Assembly (NCBI RefSeq): GCF_008831285.2
Contig: NC_045141.1
Span: 9,658,106-9,722,105 of the forward strand
DNA: 64,000 nt
Origin: Nymphaea colorata
Taxonomy: Eukaryota; Streptophyta; Magnoliopsida; Nymphaeales; Nymphaeaceae
Reading direction: 5' to 3'
The position numbers and the translations under genes are program-made. Positions 36,799 through 49,138 of this stretch are shown here, one piece after another. The notes beneath the pieces are model-generated. The model was not told the DNA's origin and made no database searches. It saw only the letters and a program-made list of their open reading frames with translations. Positions within the stretch are counted from its first letter, which is position 1; every line of letters starts with the position of its first letter.

Positions 36799-37204
36799 TG
36801 TTAAGAAATATGATTTCTTATTGTTGTTATCTCTTAATTAGGTATTATCTTAGTTAAGAGCTAGTTTAGGATTAGTTAGGAATTAGTTTAGCATTTAGTT
36901 TATTTCTTTCTTTTCTCTTTATTTTTTATTTTTTATTTTTTATTTTTTTATTATTTCTACCAAACTAGCCGTTGGCAGTTCCAACAGCTCTATTAAGAGC
37001 TGTTGGAACTAGCCCAACGGCTAGTTTAGCTCATCTCTTCTTATTCTCTCTTATAAATATCCTTGTAACAGTCTTTGTAAAGGATAAGCTGTGTTTTACA
37101 GCCTTTATATTGTTTATTGAATGAGTATTACTTTTCTTCACTTGGCCTTAGTGCCTTTTTGGTATTATATGTATTCTTTGTGACTGTTATAGTCACTTTT
37201 CACA
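36799..37204 (+). repeat. Copia-2 3' LTR
   Basis: 406 bp, partner of 31917-32314, preceded by the run AAGGGGGGG. It retains the same 14-bp stem. It is followed by the duplication AGTTA. Confidence 0.94.
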
Positions 37205-37209
37205 AGTTA

Positions 37210-37272
37210 AGCATTAGGGCATGCCGAAGGGCATTGTGAGTGATCATGACGCTTGCTTCACGGGAAAGTTTT
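37210..37272 (+). pseudogene. Old chromovirus integrase (part 2)
   Basis: A 63-bp island between two copia elements continues the integrase core frame: GMPKGIVSDHDACFTGKF, containing the second catalytic-Asp region. The frame joins 31911 on the left and 42468 on the right without a shift once each element and one copy of its target duplication are removed. Confidence 0.9.
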
Positions 37273-37277
37273 GACGT
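37273..37277. repeat. Target-site duplication of Copia-3 (left)
   Basis: GACGT, repeated at 42463-42467. Confidence 0.96.
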
Positions 37278-37555
37278 TGTTAACATATCATGTATAGGGA
37301 ACCGGGTCTGGATCCAGACCCGGTCCCATGGGCACGGGTACCGAGAGTGGCTTGGTACCCTAGGCGTTTTTTCCTCTTATTTAATCCCACTTATGGTGTA
37401 ATTGTTGATTAAGTGAAATAACATTTTCTCTCTCCTAGGGTTGCGGTTGTGCACCTAGGTTAGAGCTTCTCCGTGGTTTTTCACCTCTCTTTGAGGTTTT
37501 CCACGTATATTGTGTGTTCCTTTTCTTTCTCTCCATCTTGGTGTGTGTTTCTACA
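37278..37555 (+). repeat. Copia-3 5' LTR
   Basis: 278 bp. It contains a perfect 24-bp palindrome at 37301-37324 centred on GGATCC, which is no longer perfect in the 3' LTR. Confidence 0.94.
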
Positions 37556-37568
37556 TGGTATCAGAGCC
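37556..37568 (+). promoter_or_regulatory. Copia-3 primer-binding site (tRNA-iMet)
   Basis: TGGTATCAGAGCC directly follows the LTR; complementary to initiator tRNA-Met. Confidence 0.94.
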
Positions 37569-37658
37569 AACGCGTGAGAGATCGTTGGTGTGATAGTCGT
37601 GTTTCCGCCGTGTTTCTTTGCCACTGCTGTTTCCCCCGTTTTTTTTTTCTGCCGCTGC

Positions 37659-37742
37659 TGCGCCGCCGCCGTCCAGCGCTGCCAGCTGCGCCGCCACCGT
37701 CCAGCGCTGCCAGCTGCGCCGCCACCATCCAGCGCGGTTGTT
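37659..37742 (+). repeat. 28-bp GC-rich tandem repeats in Copia-3 leader
   Basis: Units at 37659-37686 and 37687-37714, plus a partial third from 37715, share CGCCGCC...GTCCAGCGCTGCCAGC with single substitutions. Related CGCCGCC/CCAGCGC words continue to about 37850. This GC-rich leader lies between the PBS and the gag start and yields several spurious Ala/Pro/Arg frames. Confidence 0.85.
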
Positions 37743-37892
37743 CTCTGCTGCGTTGCAGCTGTTCAGCGCCGCCGCCGTCCCGCGCCACCGCTGCCCACCG
37801 CCGTCGCTCTCTTCCACACCGCCGCCATCCAGCGCCGCTGCCTCTTGTTTGTCGTCTCTGGTGCTGGGTATTCTTTCTCCTTGGTGATTGTG

Positions 37893-40800
37893 ATGGCCGA
37901 GGAGATGTCCCTCAAGATCGATGATGCCCTAGACTCGGGCAGCAATACCAAGAGCGAGATCTTGCCCGTTCAAGTCACCTCCATCCGGCTGAACAAGGAT
38001 AACTATCTCTCTTGGTCGGCTGCCCTAGAAATTGGGATAACCAGTCGTGGTCGCCTGCCCTACATTACTGGGGAGAAGCCTGCACCTTCAAAAACCGATC
38101 CGCGATGGGCTACTTGGACGTTGGAAGATAGTCAGGCTAAAGTATGAATTATTAGTTCTGTTTCTGCAGATATTCAGCCTTTGATCTTGCGTAAATCGAC
38201 TGCCTACGACATGTGGACTGTGCTTGCACGGATGTATGGCCGTAAGAAGAGAGTATTGCATACGTACCAAATCAAACGTATCATCTACTCTCTTAAACAG
38301 GGTGACTTGTCTGTAGCCGCCTTCTTTGCAGCCCTAAAGACTAAGTGGGAGGAACTTGACTACCATGTGAATGATGACTGGCACTGTGGGACTGATCATG
38401 CCTTGTACTGGGACAAAGAATGGATGGATCGGACGTTTCTTTTCCTCGGAGGCTTACGCGATGAATTTGAATCCATTAGGAGCCAAATTCTTAATTGTGA
38501 CGAGGTCCCCGGAATTGAAGAGGTGTATGCCCGTGTGGAATCTGAAGAACAGCGTCGACAGGTGATGCATATTGACACCAGTCAGGGGAGTTCTCTTTCA
38601 GCCTTTGTTAGTCATGTTTCTGGGATTGGACAGCGTCCTGTTCGGCGGTGTAGCCATTGCAACAAATCAGAACATTCTGTTGATTTTTGTTGGGATCTTC
38701 ATCCTGAGAGGCGGCTTGTCCGGGGTCGTCCTCCTTCTAGCCGCCGGAGTCCTTCTGTGCCTGAGCCTAGTCAGAGTAGTCCGTCAAATGTTGCCAAATC
38801 TAAGCTTTCCTCCGATCAAATCAAAGAACTGCAAGCGTATATCAGCCGGCTGTCTACTACTCAGGAGGATACCTCCACGTCTGAGGGGGCTAAGTTAGCC
38901 CAAGCTCTCGTGGCTACTAGTGACCAAGGTAATTCCTCACATGGTGATTGGATTGTTGACAGTGGTGCTACGCATCATATGACAGGGGACCCTAAGATGT
39001 TCCAAGAATACAAATTGTCTTCGGGGCAGCAACGTGTATCTATGGCTGATGGTTCTTCTATCTCTGTGGCTGGAAAAGGGAGTTTGTCCTTGTTAAATAA
39101 ATACTGTCTTCATAATGCTCTTCATGTTCCCAATATTCCTGTGAATTTGCTATCTGTCAGCAGTATTACTAAAGAACTGAACTGTAATCTGATCTTTTCT
39201 GCTGATAGGTGTTTTCTGCAGGACTTGGTGACGGGGCAGAAGATTAGGATTGGTTCGGCTATTGATGGACTCTACAGACTGCCTGTGCAGGTTGCTTCCG
39301 CTCTTATTTCAGCCACTAGTGGACAGTTGTCAGGCGTAGAAGACCGATCTACTATTATGCGATGGCACGAGAGGCTTGGTCATCTTCCGTTTCCATTGAT
39401 TAAGAAGTTGTTTCCTAGTTTGTTTCATTCTGTTTCCATGGACTCCTTCACCTGTGAAGTGTGTCAGTTGGCCAAACATGTTAGGACCTCGTACCCTATT
39501 TCATTCAATAAAACCACTCGTCCATTTGCTTTGGTTCATTCTGATGTTTGGGGTCCTTCGGGAGTACCCACTTGTCGTGGTTTTCATTACTTTATGACCC
39601 TTATTGATGATTACTCCCGTTGTACGTTCGTGTATCTGTTGAAAGAACGTAGTGAAGTTTCCGTTATTGTCAAAAACTTTGTGGCCTTTGTTGAGACTCA
39701 GTTTCAAACGTCTGTCCAAGCTTTTCGCACCGATAATGCTAGAGAGTATGTCTCTCAATCCCTAGATGATTTCTTGAAGAGCAAGGGTATTGTTCATGAA
39801 ACGTCATGTAGTTACACACCTCCCCAAAATGGCGTGGCTGAACGGAAGAATCGCCATTTGCTTGATGTTACCCGGGCCCTTCTGTTCCATCGTCAGGTTC
39901 CCAAGCGCTACTGGGGTGATGCGCTTCTCACTAGTGCCCACCTTATCAACCGTATGCCTACCCGTGTGTTGCAGGGCCATTCCCCGTACTCTATGCTTTG
40001 GCCTACTCAGAATCCCTGGCCTCTTACTCCTCGGGTGTTCGGGTGTGTCTGTTTTGTTCATGACCATAGTCCCACCCTCAAGAAACTTGATCCTCGGTCT
40101 GTCAAGGCCGTCTTCCTGGGGTATTCCTCCACTCAGAAGGGATACAAATGTGTTGATCCTACCACCTCTAAAGTCTATGTTTCCCGGGACGTCACCTTCC
40201 ATGAACATGAGGCATACTTTCATGTGAATCCTCTTTAGGGGGAGTATCTAGGGCACAGTAGTGAAGAGTATTCATCAAATCAGTTGATTCAGTTTACAGA
40301 TTTCTTGGATTACAAGGCCAGTGACAGTGTGGCAGACACAGTCAGATATGATAGAGACCGTCACATGGACGAGGGTCTTGTTGATAATCAGCCTACAGCC
40401 CGTGATCATTTGTTTGGCCAGGTGTACAGAAGGAAGAAGACAGATGTGATTGAAAATGTTGATGTAACCAATCCCAATCCTGTGAGCTCCCCGGATGACC
40501 CAAGTCTAATCAATGAAGAGCTTCCTATAGCCCTGCGCAAGGGCACCAGGTCTTGCACTTCTCATCCTATTCAGAGATTTGTCTCTTATGCGAAATTGAG
40601 TAAGAATTACAAATGCTTTATAACATCCTTGTCTAAGTCTGTTATTCCCAGGTGTGTGGAAGATGCTAGAGAGGATCCTAAATGGCTACAGGCCATGACA
40701 GAGGAGATGAATGCCTTGGCAAAGAATGACACTTGGGAAGTTGTGGATATTCCCAAAGGGACTCATTTAGTTGGTTCAAAGTGGGTGTTCAATGTGAAGT

Positions 40801-42190
40801 ACAAACCAGATGGTACTGTGGAAAGGTATAAGGCTCGGCTTGTTGCAAAGAGGTTCAGCCAGAAATATGGTATTGATTATCTTGAAACCTTTGCCCTTGT
40901 TGCCAAACTGAAAACTGTGAGGGTCATATTAGCTCTTGCCGTGAAAAAGGGGTGGAGCATGGATCAACTTGATGTTAAGAATGCATTCCTGAATGGCCAT
41001 CTAGAAGAAGAGGTCTATATGAGTATGCCTCCTGAATATGTTCAAAGCGGAAAATGTGTCATCTCAAGAAAGCCTTGTATGGATTAAAGCAGTCTCCTAG
41101 AGCATGGTTTGAAAGACTGAGGATAGTGATGAAGACAAATGGATACAAACAGGGAAATGGTGATCACACCCTATTCATTAAGCAGAGAGATGGCCTGGTG
41201 AGTCTTCTTCTTGTGTATGTTGATGATATGATAGTCACAGGTGACGATGAAGAAGAGAAAAAGAAGATGAAGGAGAGGTTAGCTGCTGAATTTGATCTTA
41301 AAGATTTGGGTAAACTAAGGTACTTTCTGGGGATAGAGATTGCTCGGTCAGAGACAGGGCTGGTTATGAGCCAAAGGAAATACACTCTGGATCTTCTAAA
41401 GGAGACAGGCAAACTTGGGTGCAGACCCTTTCTAACTCCAATGGAGTCTGGTACAAAGATAAGCATCAAAACTGGTAACATCCTAGATGAGGAAGGAAAA
41501 GGGCGGTATCAGAGGCTGGTTGGTAAACTCATCTATCTTACTCTTACTCGCCCTGATATTACTTATGCTGTGAATGTGTTGAATCAGTTTATGCATGCTC
41601 CTACTGATTGTCACTGGAAGAGTGCAAAAAGAGTGTTGGGGTACCTAAAGAATGACCCAGGAAGAGGATTACTCTATAGTCAGCAAGACCAACTTAATAT
41701 TGAAGGATACTCTGACGCAGATTGGGCAGGATGTACTGATACTAGGAGGTCTACCACAGGGTACTGCATCTTTCTGGGGGGTAACCTGGTTGTTTGGAGA
41801 AGTAAGAGGCAGGAAGTATGCTCTAGATCCAGTGCTGAGGCTGAATACAGGGCTGTGGCTATGGGAGTTACAGAAATGTTATGGTTAAAGATTCTCCTAA
41901 CAGATATTGGTGTTGAAACAGAAGAGAAGATGAGGATGTACTGCGACAACAAGTCTGCAATTAATCTTGCGAATAATCCCGTTCTGCATGACAGAACTAA
42001 ACATGTGGAGATTGATCGCCACTTCATACGGGAACGCATAGATTCAAAGGAGTTGATCCTACCTTATATGAAGTCTGAAGATCAAATTGCAGATGTTCTA
42101 ACCAAAGCCTTATGTACATCTCAATTCGAGAAAAATGTAAGCAAGCTTGGCATGTTTGACATGTATGCCAAGCTTGAGGGGGAGTGTTAA
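37893..42190 (+). pseudogene. Copia-3 gag-pol (broken)
   Basis: From ATG 37893 (MAEEMSLKIDDALDSGSN) the frame encodes gag, a zinc knuckle (CSHCNKSEHSVDFC), protease (IVDSGATHHMTGD), integrase (HERLGHLP, CEVCQLAKH, HSDVWGPSG, RTDNAREY, NGVAERKNR), RT (YVDD at 41216-41227, [12 protein letters not shown]) and RNase H (SDADWAGCTDTRRST, SAEAEYRAV). Breaks: TGA at 38145-38147 in gag, TAG at 40236-40238 between integrase and RT, and a single frameshift near 41055. The final stop lies in the first bases of the 3' LTR. Confidence 0.93.
42173..42184 (+). promoter_or_regulatory. Copia-3 polypurine tract
   Basis: CTTGAGGGGGAG ends exactly at the 3' LTR start; plus-strand primer site. Confidence 0.88.
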
Positions 42191-42462
42191 CATATCATGT
42201 ATAGGGAACTGGGTCTGGATCTAGACCCGGTCCCATGGGCACGGGTACCGAGAGTGGCTCGGTACCCTAGGTGTTTTTCCCTCTTATTTAATCCCACTTA
42301 TGGTGTAATTGTTGATTAAGTGAAATAACATTTTCTCTCTCCTAGGGTTGCGGTTGTGCACCTAGGTTAGAGCTTCTCCGTGGTTTTTCACCTCTCTTTG
42401 AGGTTTTCCACGTATATTGTGTGTTCTTTTTCTTTCTCTCCATCTTGGTGTGTGTTTCTACA
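42185..42462 (+). repeat. Copia-3 3' LTR
   Basis: 278 bp, partner of 37278-37555, followed by GACGT (42463-42467). Confidence 0.94.
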
Positions 42463-42467
42463 GACGT

Positions 42468-43260
42468 GAAGTACTTCGTTTGCTCATATCAAACTTGTTG
42501 TTTTCCACATGTTTCTATCCACAGATAGATGGCCAGACGGAGCATATCAATGCCTTGTTGGAAGAGTACTTGCAGCACTTCATCAGTGCAAACCAAAAAA
42601 GCTAGGTGAAGCTGCTTGATGTTACCCAATTCTGTTATAACATGTAAAAGAGAGAGTCTTCTAGACACTATTTGAAATAGCTACGAGACAACAACCGCTA
42701 ATGCTGCACATTCTTACTGCTCAGGAAAAAGGAAGACCTACATTTGCCTATAATTTGTTAGAGACTAGCAGGAACAGATGGAACTCATCAAGGCATTCTT
42801 GCATAAGGCTACCAAAAAGATGAAAAAGTGGGTTGACGAAGATAGACGACCTGCCAAATTTCGAGTTAGAGTACAAGTCCTTGTAAAGCTATATCTAGAC
42901 CACACAGATATCATTCGTGGGCGACACCATGCCTTAATTTGAAAGTACGAAGGGTCATTCACTATGACCAAGAGAAGTGGGAAGCTGGCGTACAAGCTAA
43001 ATCTTCTGCCAGACTTCAAGGTGCATCCAGGTTTCCACATATGCAATTTGAAGCAATTCTATGCTGATGTCAAGGATCCAGAGCGGAGCCAGCCACAGCG
43101 GGAGTCAGTCCTATAAAGAGCCCCTAGAGGTAAGCATACAGCTAGAGCAAATTCTTCGACACAAGATCAACTATCTTGGAGAGCCGAAAAAATATTTGTC
43201 AAGTAAACATATGAAGAGCAACCTACCTAGAAGTATGTGTTTTGGTTGAAGTTGCGCTAC
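42468..43260 (+). pseudogene. Old chromovirus integrase end and chromodomain (part 3)
   Basis: The frame continues with REVLRLLISN, FYPQIDGQTEHINALLEEY (the Glu-bearing third part of the integrase core) and HFISANQKS, then degenerate C-terminal sequence with YKLNLLPDFKVHPGFHICNL in shifted frames, and a chromodomain-like tail (QILRHKINYLGEPKKYL ... YEEQPT ... KYVFW). Several stops are present. The order matches the copy at 7380-8055. Confidence 0.85.
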
Positions 43261-43328
43261 TCAGAAGAAGTTTGTGCCTACACGATGCAGTTGGCGCCAA
43301 GGACGGCACATGACTTGAAGGGGGAGCT

Positions 43329-43660
43329 TGTTCCCCTGTGTCTGAGTCTGTATAGTCTTTTTGTTTGCTTACTAGTACTATGTGCTTATGCTTGTTCACT
43401 TGTAAGGGAGTACCCTCCCACCGGTCTAATTGTCATGTTGGGGATTCTGTATTTGGGGTGGTTGGCATTTGAATCCTTGTAAGCAGCTTCAGTCAACCCT
43501 ATATAAGCAAGTTGAGATTATTTTCCTTTCTTACCTCCCTCATGATGTACAAGCTTTCCAAGAGAAATACATTGCCAGTTTTTTTTATTCACTCTCTGAG
43601 TTCTTTATACTCTTTGCTTTTCAAATGATCTCTGTGCCCCTTTCGATGGTTTAGGGTTTA
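43329..43660 (+). mobile_element. Probable 3' LTR of the old chromovirus
   Basis: After a purine tract (GAAGGGGGAGC, 43318-43328) the sequence begins TTGTTCCCC and contains a TATATAAGC box at about 43501 and CT-rich stretches. This is the expected place for the 3' LTR. No intact partner was found, so the end is uncertain. Confidence 0.5.
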
Positions 43661-46097
43661 CGACATAAGGTGTTTGCCATGCCACACGAACTTAAGTTGT
43701 CAACTCATGACAAAAATTGTTGATTTGCTAATACCACAAAGGTGACAAAAAATGGAGAACCAGTTACTACTGATCTCAGTTGCATGCATGTGACCTTGTA
43801 TATTGGAGATTTCATGACTGTCTTAATGTGTTCAACTACTAAGGGTTTGCATATGTATGAAACACTAATGAAGCAACTTAACTGTAAAAAATTGCATTAG
43901 ACCAACTAAAAAATGGTGAAACTATAGATTGACAAAATTGAAATCATGCTTACGCTAATCTCATGACTAGATTTATTGTAGGTTATACTAAATTTAGGAA
44001 TAGGAGTTTGCTACTAAGCAATGCTTGTGTACTTTTTTTATACCCTGATATACCACAGGTTGATGAGTTTCTATCTTGCAAAGCATTTGAACATAGAAAA
44101 TATTGTCTCTCTTGGTGAACCAATCTTCAGCTTTAACTTACTTTGCTCCCCCAGCCTAGTTGCTCGTTTCTGCTATTATTATGATGAACTTTTTGCTGGG
44201 TATTTCATAACACATTCTATGTACCTCTGGGTGTGTGTCCATATTAAGAATAAACTTGAGATGTAAAACATACATTGCCATCCTTTATAAGCCTCATCCT
44301 TCTATTAGATGACATGATACCTGTTACATAAAATATTAGTGTAATAAATCATTTAAATGTTTTCACTTTTGAAGTTAATTCAATTTATTTAAAAAGAGCT
44401 TGGTTAAAGCCACTATGTGGGAGTTATAACTAGTTTCAAGGGAGTAAACTTGTGACAAATTTTCTACAACAGGATAGATTTAGTGTAGGGCCAGTTTCAC
44501 AACTTTAAAGATTTATGCAATGGTCAATTGCAAGAAATTTTCAGGAGAATATTTTGACATATGTAGAGTCTGCATAAAATTTGCAAGGAACTATATGTAG
44601 TAGAACCTTGAAAGACTTAAAAGAGCACTATTTGTGGACACCTGTTCTGTAGTTCTAAATGTCTGCTTGAAACAGGAACAACTGTAGGATTTTAGAAACT
44701 AATCTATTGAACACTTTTTGTGAAACTTTCATGGGCTGGCATTCCACATTTAGTGATAATTGTGGAAAATTGTTGGGATCAATCGTAATCTGGATTGGGA
44801 GCACCAATGCCTGAAACAAGATAGTTTCTGTAAACCATAGAGATGCTGAAAGTGCATATGAACTGAAAGTTTAGCTTCAGTGCTTAGTCAAATTGCACAT
44901 TTTCTTCACAAGAGTACCGAGGGTTCTTAGATGAGGTGTACATGGGTCCTCAAGGTTGAGTTCTTTGAAGTTCAGGGCTAAACATTTGAATTCTCAGGTC
45001 AAAGTCAAACTACTAAGAGGTTTATAGTAAAGTCATTACATAGTTATTAGTGAACGACTCTCAGATATCAAGGAAATTTCTTGGTGAAGTCAGTTTGGTT
45101 AATGATGTTTCCAAGGTTGATTTTTCATATGAGATTCAAATGATTTGTTTGGTGTATCATCTACATGTGTGGGGCAGCTGCTAGCTAGCCGAATCACCAA
45201 GGTTTAGCAAGAGTAGCGAGTCTCAAAACATCAGTAAGGAAAGGAAAATTTATTCTTTGATGATTTTGACTCATGTGAGCAGTTGACCAGAGGGCTTACA
45301 GTAAAGTGCTCTGTCAATTTCCCCTATAGATTAACCATGGCCAGGTGCTTAAATGGATTTCTAACTTCACAATTGGTTGTAATGCCTCTTTGGTGGGCCT
45401 TCATGATGTGTCTTGAATGTCATTCTTTTTCTGCTTTCTAGTTTGTGAGAAACAGTTGCTGATCCATCTGAACCTTAGCCAGACTTATTTTTTCAACTTT
45501 TTACAGTGCTAAATCCATTTGTGTTGCAAGAAAATGGTATTAATGTGTAAGCAAGTGCAGATACAATGGCAATATGTGCCAGATGTTGTGTACACATTCA
45601 TCATACGGCACTACTCCATTATTTTGCTTTTGTATTACTGAGAATGTAATGACTGAAACATAGGAGGCTTTTGATTTAAGATAGTTTCTTATCATTTTGG
45701 TTTCTTTTTGGTTCTTAAAGTATGTAAAGAGTAAGATTCTCTTGGCATATATGATATCTTTTGGATATTCAGAATTTTCTATCATCATAATTATTCTGAT
45801 TTATCCTAGTGAGTGAGATGAATCTTTAAAAATTGTATTGGGTGCTGCAATTTGTTTTTTTGTATTATTAAATAATTTGTAATTTGTATTATTTGAGTCT
45901 ATGCAGTGATTAGCAATTTTGCAGGAACCAGGAACAAATAATTAACCTTTCCCAAGGCAGTTCATACAAGATTTAGTTGTGACTTTCTTAATTCCTATTG
46001 TTATGAATACAACTGTCACCAACTCATGAAGGATTTGTAAGAATCAAGATGCTATTTTCGTATTAAGATGAAATATAAAATAAATATCACTTTTAAT

Positions 46098-46102
<5 letters not shown>

Positions 46103-46191
<89 letters not shown>
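46103..46191. repeat. (TA)n microsatellite with (CA)n edge
   Basis: About 89 bp of alternating TA, followed by a short CACACACA run near 46196. Confidence 0.95.
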
Positions 46192-46193
<2 letters not shown>

Positions 46194-47059
46194 GCACACA
46201 CACACTTAGTTCCATGATTAAGCTGTATCTACAATGAGTTTGGTTTTCTAAAGCTCCATTCTTTGCACAGTAAGAAGTGGATAACTAGAATTTAGAAAGC
46301 ATGGAAAACCTGCATTCTTTGGTCATTCAAGATAAAGTGTTGTTGTATGACAGTGAAACTAACTTCCTGATTTGAGAATGTCCCAGGCTCCCAGCCTGCA
46401 TGTCTTTTGCCTCTGATGGACGTATATGCTTTTAAACTTGGGGATCAAAGGTAGCATCAGCTATCTTGGGACCAGAGCGGAGGATATGTAATTATATGTA
46501 TTAAAGTCAGACTATGCTTTAGATACAGAGTTAGTTAGGTTAGAAAATAAGAGGAGGATTTGGGTATCTGTCCTTGCTTACAAGCATGGCTATGACCCAT
46601 CTCACATTACATAGAGTCTTACTGTTACATAACTGGGTTGACTGTGATCATCTATTCCTACAGTCAGGGAGTGTGTGAGAGACAAGAGATGGAGATAGAG
46701 TTAAAAGGGATCCAGCATGGAGAAATAAGATAGAGAAGAAAAGTGTGTAATGATTAAATGTACACAAAATAAAAGAGTGAATGAGAAGCAAGAATATTAA
46801 CAAGTCTAAGCACCGGCAAACTTTGTAACATGAAACTCATTTTTAAGATAAGAAGCAAAAGTTTTTGGCCTTAAAAGAAGTTTCCCCTAAACACTGGCTG
46901 AAAACAGATGGATTCTAATCAAATCTTGAGTACTTGAATAATGAAAAGACTACAAAATACAGCCCGATCATCAACATACAAATCCTCAACTTTCAACAAA
47001 CTTTCAAGCAACGGCTTCAAGGAATGAAAAAGAAGTTTTTTATTTAATGACCAAATCAC

Positions 47060-47084
47060 CCTCTTCTCTCTCTCTCTCTCTCTC
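47060..47084. repeat. (CT)n microsatellite
   Basis: An uninterrupted CT dinucleotide run. Confidence 0.9.
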
Positions 47085-47567
47085 ATGATCAGGTCCAGCC
47101 CTTCGCACCAGTTGCTTCTCCTCATACGGGAGCTAGAACAACCTCATGACGAAAGGCCTCTCCTTGCTGCGGGACCTCCGAGGCATGCCAACTTTTTCAG
47201 CCATGAGAAATTGAACAGTCATCTACAATAGTTTGCTTTTACTCTGTCTCTGACTTCCCTTGCTTCCAATACCAGAACTCCTTTTTTCTCATCTCATCTG
47301 ATCTCAAGATGCTTCCTCCATTTCCACAAACACATTGGCAATAAAACAAAATGACAACAATCCACCACATAACCTAAGCAGAAAAAACTCGTAGGTGTAG
47401 GCAGAAAAAATGCCCTAATCATGTGAAAAAGTACGACAAAAGAACACACAAGAAGGTGCCAACCATCGGAGGACTTCTTAAGAACCTTGTAAGTTTTAAA
47501 ATTGTTTGGAATGGCATAATCAGCTGGAGATGAGATATAAAAATTGATCAGCATCCTTGAATATTTA

Positions 47568-48403
47568 GGCTTTGTTTTCATGGAGGGAAAGGGAAGGAAA
47601 TGGAGAGGTGGAAAGGAAAGCAAAAGAAAGGGGGGAAAGGAAATGAAAAAGGAAGGGAAGGGAAAGGAAAGGAAAAGAAAAGAAAAAGGTGATTATAGAT
47701 ACGTTTATCAGAAAAGGTGTAGATTTGCAGAGTTAGGAGCGAAACTCATAACAGGAGTTGCTGAGATGAAGAAGTAAACAAGAAACTTGCATTGCCCTCA
47801 AAACAAGCAAGGTTTGATGTTAGTTTCGATCACCAAGCTGCCCTATCATTGTCCTTACGTTAGCTGAACATGCTCAAAACGGATCAACATCAAGTTTCAT
47901 GTGTAGTAGAGATACTACTCAAAAAGTTACTTTTGAAAAAATCATGTTTGCTTGGACTACATAAATGAAAGAAAATGATAAAATTTATAATGCTTTACAA
48001 TAATACCCCTGCACTAGACAATGGAAAAGGGGAAGGGGGCATCGTGAATGGTAGTAAAAAGATAGACAGAGAAGAGAAGAGAGACGAACTTGAAAAAACT
48101 TCTTTGTTGTGATGGTTTACGTGAATGATGGTAAAAAAGTGATTTTGGATTGAAAAAGATGCTGCTACCACGTAAAACCTTGTTCATGCATGCACAAGGA
48201 AAAAGAAAGGGCATATACGGTATAAAACGATAAGTCTTTCCTTTCCTTTCCAATTGGATTTACATTAGAGCATCATTTCCATTCCCTCCCTTTGCGACCA
48301 AACAAGTTTTTGACTTTCTTTTCCTTTCCCTTCTGCTTAATTAATCAACCAAACAAAGGATTGATTGTTCTTTCCTTCTCTTTCCCTCCATCCAAACAAG
48401 GCA
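47568..48403. mobile_element. Probable MITE (Tourist/Harbinger-like)
   Basis: The left end GGCTTTGTTTTCATGGAGGG is imperfectly mirrored at the right end (complement TGCCTTGTTTGGATGGAGGG), with GA-rich sequence just inside the left end and CT-rich just inside the right. The trinucleotide TTA flanks both sides (47565-47567, 48404-48406), which fits the TTA target of PIF/Harbinger elements. There is no transposase frame. A second internal end-like block near 48275-48305 suggests a composite or nested structure. Confidence 0.55.
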
Positions 48404-48406
48404 TTA

Positions 48407-49138
48407 GTCTTTTCAATGATAGAACGTGTTATATTTCTCATTAGGTAGCATATAAGGTTTGAGATTGTTAATCATACATGCATTCCCATATAATGATTCA
48501 ACATCCAACAGTGAGAAAATGTGAGAAAGAGGCAAATTGAGGAACCAAGAAAAGAAGGTGATAGGGACAACCCAAAGACAGAAATGTAGAAGAAGGCATA
48601 ATGGAGATAAGAATAACAAAGAGAAAAGATTGCTTTGGGGTTTAGAACTTTAGGTTTAGGCATGGCATCCTCCCCTTGTCATGCTTTCTGTGTCCATCTC
48701 ACGCAGGACCTCCAAATTTCAGAGGCTCCCAACAACAAGCATCAAACATCCACTACGACTAACGGGCTTTCCTCAAAGGCAATTGTGGAGCATTGGCAAC
48801 TTGCCCAATGTTGAGTTGGTAGTGTTCAAAAGGCTTGTGTTGGCAACTCTAATTCTAGATTCTTGAATCATGGTGTTCCCATGACGAGAGCTATAGTGTT
48901 GCTCATGTTAGAAGTTGCCAACAATGGGTTGCTGATAATGGATCTTTCCTTATTTTTTCTTGCCCATTTTACATGTAACCATTGTATCCACTCGCCATAT
49001 ATGGTGAATGATGATTGTAGAGTGAAACAACACACAAATCATAATTACAACGAGTTTCCTCGTGCTTTTCGTGGATATGGGCACTCATGCCGAACCACGT
49101 ATATCTTTTTGTTGTTTGATTATTCTCTCTGATCTTTA
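48407..49138. other. Flank, possibly decayed Copia-4 5' LTR
   Basis: No gene was recognised. It lies just before a degenerate primer-binding site, so the 3' part may be the 5' LTR of Copia-4; no partner LTR remains to define it. Confidence 0.35.

Larger units (their letters stand above)
31917..37204 (+). mobile_element. Copia-2: complete but defective Ty1/copia element
   Basis: This 5,288-bp element has LTRs of 398 bp (31917-32314) and 406 bp (36799-37204), both TGTTAAG...TTCACA. It has a PBS at 32315-32327, a gag-pol region with three frameshifts and one stop, and a polypurine tract (AAGGGGGGG) before the 3' LTR. The LTRs differ by about eight substitutions and two indels, including a 7-nt change in an ATTTTTT run. 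That is about 2%, or roughly 0.8 million years at an assumed 1.3e-8 per site per year. Confidence 0.96.
37278..42462 (+). mobile_element. Copia-3: complete but defective Ty1/copia element
   Basis: This 5,185-bp element has two 278-bp LTRs (37278-37555 and 42185-42462, TGTTAAC...TCTACA), a PBS at 37556-37568 and a gag-pol region with two stops and one frameshift. The LTRs differ at about six positions (2.2%), roughly 0.8 million years at an assumed 1.3e-8 per site per year. It sits in the integrase of the old chromovirus, 68 bp from the Copia-2 insertion. Confidence 0.96.
43661..47567. other. AT-rich intergenic DNA, nothing recognised
   Basis: I see no protein domain, RNA gene or LTR pair in this 3.9-kb stretch. 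It is AT-rich with only short random frames. It holds an AT microsatellite at 46103-46191 and a CT run near 47060. Some of it may be old decayed retrotransposon. Confidence 0.55.

Noticed and set aside
37514-37924. Overlapping Ala/Pro/Cys-rich frames around the Copia-3 leader
   Set aside because: They are translations of the GC-rich tandem repeats and LTR edge; the gag start at 37893 explains the coding part.
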